DNA of 64,000 nt from NCBI GenBank assembly GCA_012934845.2, contig WNNJ02002436.1, positions 62,001 through 126,000 on the forward strand. The letters run 5' to 3'. The notes beneath the pieces were generated by a model. That model saw nothing but the letters and a program-made list of their open reading frames with translations. It had not been told where the DNA came from and did not search any database. Each line of letters starts with the position of its first letter. Position 1 is the first letter of the stretch. Of this stretch, positions 57,051 through 64,000 are shown piece by piece. Both the position numbers and the translations under genes were made by a program. The DNA is from Pomphorhynchus laevis. Taxonomy: Eukaryota; Acanthocephala; Palaeacanthocephala; Echinorhynchida; Pomphorhynchidae.

Positions 57051-58975
57051 ACAGAAAATAGAAAGGGAATGGATTCAACTCGAGGCGGGGTATGATACTC
57101 CAGGTTGTGAGGTTTGGAGCATTATAAAGATCGGGAAAAACGAAGAGATGCCATATAAGGATCAATCGTTTTTATGTGGTTTTTGTGATGATGACTATCG
57201 TAAGACCAGTGCTGAGAATAAGCCGAATAGAGCCTTGCACAGCGATAGTACAAATGCGGATCTCGTTCCAGCTTGTGAAGTGAATGCAGATCGTATTCCT
57301 CAGGAGATCACCCCGAACGGGCTAAACAATACGCCCCATAATAAAAGTTCAGTTATTGTAAGCTCATTGACACCGACTCATATTTGGAAAAGAGGATATA
57401 AAAAATCTATAACTATCAGTAGACATTTCCCAATAGAAAAGGCACAAGATACCTATTCTGAAAATACGCGTTCTCAATCGTCTCCTAAACAAAATGTAAG
57501 TGACAACCTGCGCCATTTTCATGCTAACACAGTTGCGATATCGACGGATTCATCGAATTTGAGGAATAATATAACCCACGATTTATTCTATAATGTACAA
57601 ATTGTTGACAACAATAAGACCCACGGACGATCAATGACGTCATGTTTGTACGTGTCTTCAAGCAACAGATATCCAGCTGGTAGGCATATAGCAACGAACT
57701 CTAGTCTTATCAAGCCTAGTGATTTTCTCATAACAAAATAGGTTGAACAGATTCGGCATCATTATGATATGGCATATAACGTGTTATTCAGTTGACGCGA
57801 ATTCACAGGACTGTATGGATTATGACGTGTCTAATCTACGTAAGGCATTCTCCCACCTATTGCATGAAGGTGATGAAGAGTTAGCATCACGCTACTAAAG
57901 GTGATATTGTCCTCTCCTGATCATGCGCGCTTGTTGTTAATGCGTGGATTTCGTCTTAAAAGACAGCCATATCGTATACTAAGTGACTTTCCTCAGAAGA
58001 GCGATTAAAATTGAGCAAAGCAAACATTAAATTAAGAAGTCGGCTTTCTCATGTGAGGCAATCGTATTCGCGATTTTCAGGTTGTCAAATGGCGCTATGT
58101 CGTACATTGAAAACGATTAACCCCTTTGACAGTCGCAAAGCCGGCTTGCATGTGAATCCAGAGAATACGAACCACACCTTGGGGTATCTGATTGTGCATG
58201 ATAGTCTATGCTCTTGTAACCCGAAAAAGGATGCCTGTGCAACCGCCGCTATTTGTCGGTAGGTTATTCCAATCTTCGCAGTCTTCCTGTGCAACTTACA
58301 GAGCTAAGATACCATGTTGAGGTTAATGCGTATGATATATTCTGTGTTAGTGAATCATGGCTACATCAAAACATCTTGTATACTACTGCTGATATTTCAG
58401 GATATCGTCTACTTCGTGGTGATAGAAAGTCTAGTAGGCGTGCTGGTGTTGCAGGATACATTCGAGACCACTTATTCATTTCTGATATCTCTCAAGTTTG
58501 TGATCCGCATGGTTCCTTCGAGAGCATTTTCATTCATATTAAGTATATTGTGCAGGTATTTGTTTTTCCGATGTATATCGATCCCCTTCTATGATCACTG
58601 ACTGCGGTCTGCTGAAGCCAATATTGCAATCGATAAGTCTCAGCATTAACTTCGTTCTCCTAGGAGACTTCAGCCTTCTCCCATCAAATTAGCAGCATTT
58701 AATATTTGGTGACGGTAGCGCTGTGAAAAGGGATCTCAGAATTTCTTGCTGATGAACTCTCGCTAGTACAGCATGTGCAGAAGACTACATGTTATTCTTC
58801 TACCGCTGATACTATACTTGACTTGGTTTTTTCCAAGCGTCTCGATGACATTGATCGAGTTGATTACCTCCCGCCGATAGATAGTTCTGACCACGGTGTG
58901 ATATCCTTGCAGGTCGCACCAAGCTTTAAATTCCGCGCTTACGATCACCAATTGTAAAGCGGGTTTGGTCAAAAG
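57050..58975 (+). mobile_element. LINE family B, 5' part: ORF1 and endonuclease
   Basis: 57070-57741: ORF1 with Cys cluster (GCEVW, then FLCGFC), like the PHD-type finger in the CR1-like ORF1 at 23 kb, and a polar tail. 58253-58955: endonuclease pieces YSNLRSLPVQL, CVSESWLHQN, RRAGVAGYI, LLGDFS, SSTADTILDLVFS and SSDHGVISL. Broken over frames. The RT expected next is absent: an oppositely oriented LINE starts at about 58980. Confidence 0.75.
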
Positions 58976-58979
58976 TATG

Positions 58980-61900
58980 AGGTGAGTGTGATATATAGAA
59001 TAAATAAACCGATATAAGGTTTTAATAAGAAATTTAAAACATCATTACAAAATAACTGTCAATAATAATACAAATTTATTTAATGTGGCAAATGCGTACA
59101 AGCTGTACGCTTACAAGTCCACAAACAAAAATGAAAAAGTCAAGCAGATAAATTGTTTAAATGGGATCGGATTTGTCGTTTGAAGCACGGCAGGGAAGTT
59201 GATTGGCGTATATGAATGGGCAAATGGTTCCACGATAGAGGAGCAGCCACAATGAAGGAGCGGAGTCCAAAGGAGGTAGAGTAGTTTGGGACATGTAAAA
59301 GAAGGGAATTACAGGAACGCAAGGAACAGTAAACAGGACGAGAATTATCAAGAAAAGGAAGGTTGAGAAATGAAGGGGTATGAAAAGTTACAAGGCGGAA
59401 AGCAACGATAAGAAGACGAATTTGAACACGACAATAAATTGTAGGCAATTCGAGAGAAGCAAGATGGTAGGATGTATGATCAAAACGACGAAAACGGAAG
59501 AGAATTCGGACGGCTGCGTTGACGATGCGTTGTAATGGAAGAAGAGTGGATTTAGGTGAGTTGGAAAATAGACTAAGGCAATAATCGAGCCTAGAAAAAA
59601 GGAGAGAATATATTAGAGTCATACAAGAAGGGAAATCGATCAATCTACGAACATGACGGAGGTTGCGGAGTATCAAGGTAGATGAGCGTACTTTATCTCT
59701 AACGAAAGGTTTAAGTGAAAGTCGGTTGTCAAAATGGAAGCCTAGGAAAACGAGATTATCAACGATAGGAAGAATTGTAGAATTTAATGATACGGAGGGA
59801 TGTTCGAAGCCGAGGCGTTGAGGTAGGATCCACATAATTTTGGATTTATCAGGATTTAGAGAAAGGCGAAGGGAAGAAAGATGATTGGAAATTGAGACAA
59901 GACAGTCGGAAGCAGAAACACTAAGATCGTGAATACGATAAACAAGTGCATGAGCATAGATGAGAATGCCATCAGCATATTGCATAACATGGAAGTTAAA
60001 TATATGAGAAATCGAAGGCAAATCACCGAGAAGAAGAGAGAAAAGCATAGGGCCTAATACGGAGCCTTATGGAACACCGGACGAAATGGACGAAGGATGG
60101 GAGAGAGAAGAGTTAGAATAGACGCGAAATGTACGGTTTGATAGATATAAAGAAAACCATGATACAGTGGGTAAAGAGAAGCCATAATCATGACGAAGGC
60201 GATGGAGAAGAATCGAGTGATCGACAATGTCAAAAGCAGACGATAGATCAAGAGAAACTATGACACTACATAATTTATGATCGCGAGATATAAGTAAGTC
60301 GTTATAAACTTTAAGACATGCAATTTCGGTAGAGTAATTAGAGCGAAAAGCGGCTTGGAAGGAAGGAAATAAGTTAGATGAAAAGAGATATATATTAACT
60401 TGCTTAAGAACGAGACGCTCAAGGAGTTTAGAAAGTTGGAAGAAGTGAAATAGGACGGTACGAAGATTGTAGTGAAGAGTCGAGAGATTGATTTTGATGA
60501 GAGGACGAACAATGGCGCATTTCCAGATGGAAGGAAATGTACGGCTACGGATGGACGAGTTGAACAATGTGGTTAGGAAGGGTAAGATAGAGGAGCAGAT
60601 ATTTTTAAGCAAGTGAGTGGGAATTGGGTCAGAAGGAGATGTTTTATTAGGTAATGACAGCAGAACCGAAGAAACTTCATCAGACGAAATAGGAAGAAGG
60701 TGGAATAGTTCTGGGAGGGAAGTATTTAAAGAGAAGAGTGGGTACAAGGGGGCTATGGGTAGTAGGGAAAGTAAATTAGATAGCTTTGTTTGTAGATAAG
60801 AATAAAATTCATCAGGATTTATATTACAAGGGGTAGATGATCGTGAAAGAATTGATTTTAAGATTTTCCAATGAGATTTTGAGTTGGAAGATGACTCGAG
60901 TTGATTTCGCCAAAAGAGACTACGTTTAGTACGTATAAGAATGAGATGTTAACGGCGTTGAGAAAAGTAGGACTCACGAAGTTTGGACGGAGTGAGTTGG
61001 GAGAACGTTTAAGAAAGCGTTTATACATACGAAAAGAGTGACGGAGTCGACGCTTAGAAAGACTACAGTCAGAATCTACCAGGGAGCATTGCGCAAGCGC
61101 TGGGAACGTCGAAGTCGACTAGGTAGAAGGTTATTGAGGATCGACGAAGTTCAGAATCAAACAGAATGCAGAGATCATCGGGAGAGAAATAGTAAATAGG
61201 AAGTGAAAAGAGTGAAGAATTGAGTAAGGCTGTGCAGAGAATAGGGATATCGAGAAGTTTCCAGGGTCGACTTGGTGTGGATAATGGTGGAGGCGGAGAA
61301 AGAGGATGGGGACGAGTAATAGTAAGAGTGACAAGGAAATGATCGGACAAACCATGATCAGTAATTGACAAGGAAGTATAGTCATTGAAGCAGTTAGGGA
61401 CAGCAATGATGTCGAGAGCACCGCCGAGGATATGAGTTGGGCTTGTTGAAAGTAATTTATAGTTAAAATCAGAAAAAGATGAGTTAAAGTGATAGTGTCA
61501 GAGTCAGCCGGGCGATCAAGACGAATGTTTAAGTAACCGAGAACAAAAGGAGTATAAGACAATGAGCAGTGAGACATAAGATCTGCAAGGTCGTTAAAGA
61601 AGATAAGTGATGGGACAACTGAACCTGGACGGTATACAATCACAAGTTCCAGAGGTAAATGAGTTGATAATCTGCATATGAGTAATTCGAACGAGGTGTA
61701 ACGGATATTAACGTTAATTTTACGTAATACAATGGGTGACGATCAATGGCAACAATACCGCCATGGTTAGAAGCAGTAGATGTATTAGAGGCAATTGGAC
61801 GAGCTGATTCAATTAGAGAACAACCAGAGCAACATAGCCGACGAATAGCAAGATCGTCGGAGTCAGAGTGCCAGGATTCGGTAATGCAGAGAATATCGAT

Positions 61901-62215
61901 AGATAATTGATCGAAGATATCGAGAAGCATATCAGCTTTATGAAGAATGGAGCGAGTGTTGAATAGACTAAGACGAAAAGTATGCTTAGGAGCGAGATTG
62001 GCTAGCGAAGAAGACAAGGGGGAGAGATGGGACGCCATCGAATTTTTGGCCTTGTGTGTAAAACGTGAAAATTTCCGTCGATTTGACGTATAGATAAGGA
62101 TGACTCGCCGTTTGTTTCACGTCGATGTTTCTCAATGCGAACTAAATTGAGCTGGGCAATATCAGAAAGGGAGCGGTCAGGAAAGATACGGCAAGTAGAT
62201 GAAGTGGTAAGATGA
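58980..62215 (-). mobile_element. CR1-like LINE, second copy, 5'-truncated in ORF1
   Basis: Same family as 23.2-27.3 kb: minus strand starts in the ORF1 tail (CRIFPDRSLSDIAQL, 62200), then endonuclease (LSLFNTRSILHK, ITESWHSDSDDL; 62038-61131), RT (ISLDLSSAFDIVDHS in 60747-60067; LFSLLLGDLP, MQYADGILIYAH and the C-terminal domain in 60048-59140), and the 3' stem-loop at 59094-59110. The palm reads YADG where the other copy has YADD. Several frame changes and a shortened middle make it inactive, but its last 302 codons are open and supply the part deleted in the 26.5-kb copy. Confidence 0.88.
59094..59110 (-). promoter_or_regulatory. 3'-terminal stem-loop of the CR1-like LINE, copy 2
   Basis: GCGTAC-AGCTT-GTACGC on the element strand, with GTAA before and ATTTGCCAC after, the same setting as at 27283-27298. 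One base pair differs between the copies by a paired change. Confidence 0.6.
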
Positions 62216-62500
62216 GTATGGTCTGGCAAATTCTTAATGATTTGGATCATCCACTTCGAGATTGTCTTAATTTGCGCTCATCCAATATACTCCGAGGTCA
62301 TGGTTTGACCCTGCGACGTGAAAGGATAAGAAAATCACGAGCTGTACAATTTGATCGGCGAGTTGTATCTCTGTGGAATAGGCTTGGAGAGTCAACAGTG
62401 TGCAGTAGCAATATCAACGAATTCAAAAGGAAATTACGGATGGAGGATGCCATGGGGAAAGCTGCTTTTCCGTATTTGTGATACTTTTATTATATTTTCT
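62216..62500 (+). mobile_element. LINE family B, RT C-terminal tail
   Basis: Frame 62212-62481 reads DHPLRDCLNLRSSNILRGHG, RRERIRKSRAVQFDRRVVSL and WNRLGE, the usual RT C-terminal tail (RRVV..WN.LP). Same strand as the 57-59 kb part, on the far side of the inserted CR1-like copy, so both probably belong to one LINE that has lost its RT core. Confidence 0.65.
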
Positions 62501-62509
62501 TTTTTCTGC

Positions 62510-64000
62510 AGTGAACCAGCCAATTAAGCCATGCTTTTATGTGCTGTTGAAACATTAATAATAATACCTGATTCGGACGAAAGATCGAAACTCAACCTTG
62601 TAAATATCATTTATACACGACATTTTCTATTGATTTCTAAAGAAGATACTTATACGGGGCAATCGAAAAACTTGGACAACTATTTACGAAACGAGTTAGC
62701 GTTCTATTTTTCGATATAAGTTACATTTGAGTAAGCAACAGAGTTAACAATCGATTTTGCAATTCATGTGAAAACTTCTCGAACTATCGATTCCGTGTCA
62801 GTTTGGTGCAGTTTCCAAAATAGAAAATTGTTCTGAGAACATCCTGACTGCCTTCATCAATGACATGAACTCATCACATATCAGACAGCGGATATTAGAA
62901 TCGAATGAAAATAATCTCGAGCGTATCATCAATTTGGCTATGTCATTAGAAGCCGCTCATAATCAAGCAGCTCAGTTCGAGACTTTACAAAAGGAAGATA
63001 ATGTTCTACCCTTAAATTCAGTAAAGTGTGATCTATCCTTTGATGATGACTGTAATGTATCAGCTATAAACAAATTCGCTGATGATGAATGTAAAATGTC
63101 CTTCAAAGTTTGCGATTTTTGCGGTCGTCGATGACATAATCGTCAGATGTGCTCAGCTCGAGACGCTACATGCTTTAAATGTAGCAAACGCGGACATTTT
63201 GCAAATGTATGTAAGTCGAAGCGAAGCTCTACTATCTCGGCAGCTTTACTTGCTTATTCCCAAAATTCGTTATTATCAAGGCATGAAATTAAAGTGTCAA
63301 TCGCTGGAAATTGGGCAACATATATTGTTGATACCGGCAGCTCGGACAATTTTATTGATGTAATATTTGCCGCTCGCTTAAAGCTACAATTTCACCCGCA
63401 TTCACAGGTCGTTAGTATGGCGTCGACATCGCATCATGATAAAATTAAACATTGTGTTTTCAGTGATATAATTCTCGATAGTTCACCCTATAGTTCGGTA
63501 AAATTTCTCGTGATGCCGATGTTATGTTCCGACATCATTCTCGGATAGCCATTTCTACAAAAACATCAACATGTAACTGTCAAATTCAATGGGCCGTGTG
63601 ATCCACTGATTGTTAGGGCATCCTCTACAATGTAAATCAAATGTCCACCATTGTTTTCGAACCTAACGGAAAATATCCGACCGATTGCAATTCCTTCACG
63701 ACAGTACAGCTACAATGATAATATATTCGTTCTGAAATACAACTTTTATTAAGACTACGGATAATTGAATCAAGTAACACCCCTTGGAGAGCACAAGTTG
63801 TTGTGAAGAATGAACATTCAAAATTGCGCAAGGTAATTGATTTCTCGAATACTATTAACCATTTCACAACTTTGGACGCATTTCCGTTACCAAATATCGA
63901 CGAATTAGTAGAAAAATCAGCAGAGCTCACTGCTTTAGTCACCTTGACTTATCGGATGCATACTACCAAATTCCAATCGCTCGAAATGACAGGTAATACA
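62510..64000 (+). mobile_element. Ty3/gypsy-type LTR retrotransposon fossil, 5' half
   Basis: In order: gag-like helical region, CCHC zinc knuckles (CFKCSKRGHFANVC), aspartic protease (IVDTGSSDNF), and the start of a reverse transcriptase. It runs off the window, so the 3' half and right LTR are not visible and no left LTR could be defined. Broken in several places; moderately old. Confidence 0.8.

Noticed and set aside
1-64000. CRISPR arrays, bacterial operons or integrated prokaryotic sequence
   Set aside because: No regularly spaced repeats; all recognisable genes are eukaryotic with spliceosomal introns.

Overview
This window is nuclear DNA of an invertebrate animal with a very AT-rich, repeat-loaded genome. 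Evidence: spliced eukaryotic genes with GT-AG introns (METTL15, SPPL, CCDC47, CTF18, PGK), several non-LTR retrotransposon families, Penelope-like elements with GIY-YIG endonuclease, and Ty3/gypsy-type fossils. I cannot fix the phylum from sequence alone.

Layout. 0-4.7 kb: end of a LINE, then the most complete Penelope-like element (PLE), read on the minus strand, with the endonuclease coded before the reverse transcriptase. 5.3-10.8 kb: plus-strand exons of a signal-peptide-peptidase-like protease; one intron holds a ~2.6 kb near-perfect inverted repeat. 11.7-20.1 kb: minus-strand METTL15 (mitochondrial rRNA cytosine methyltransferase), five recognisable exons; its introns hold PLE pieces, an unassigned coding fragment and a tandem repeat carrying two hammerhead ribozymes. 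21-29 kb: PLE termini, a CR1-like LINE, a PLE fragment. 30.6-32.7 kb: a broken intronless copy of an AIF-type oxidoreductase and an unrecognised coding fragment. 33.8-37.2 kb: complete two-exon CCDC47 (minus), with a PLE, a minisatellite and a strong hairpin in its intron. 37.4-41.9 kb: PLE termini, LINE end, unassigned repeats. 42.0-43.2 kb: intact PGK (minus). 43.5-48 kb: an R1/Jockey-like LINE whose ORF1 is split by a short PLE. 48-51 kb: PLE fragments. 51.3-52 kb: LTR-element fossil. 52.4-54.25 kb: a 1.8 kb foldback DNA transposon with perfect 8-bp target duplication. 54.4-56.6 kb: CTF18 (minus). 57-62.5 kb: a LINE split by a second CR1-like LINE in the opposite direction. 62.5-64 kb: start of a Ty3/gypsy-type fossil running off the window.

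The host genes are unrelated housekeeping genes (RNA modification, membrane proteolysis, ER membrane-protein biogenesis, glycolysis, replication/cohesion); nothing suggests they act together. The common thread is repeat biology: one PLE family supplies more than a dozen fragments, its 3' end carries a conserved RNA fold with covariation, and hammerhead ribozymes, terminal hairpins and snap-back palindromes recur. The strongest leads are the two type III hammerheads at 19.0-19.4 kb, the PLE with permuted (N-terminal) endonuclease, the covarying PLE 3' RNA motif, and the foldback element at 52.4 kb.
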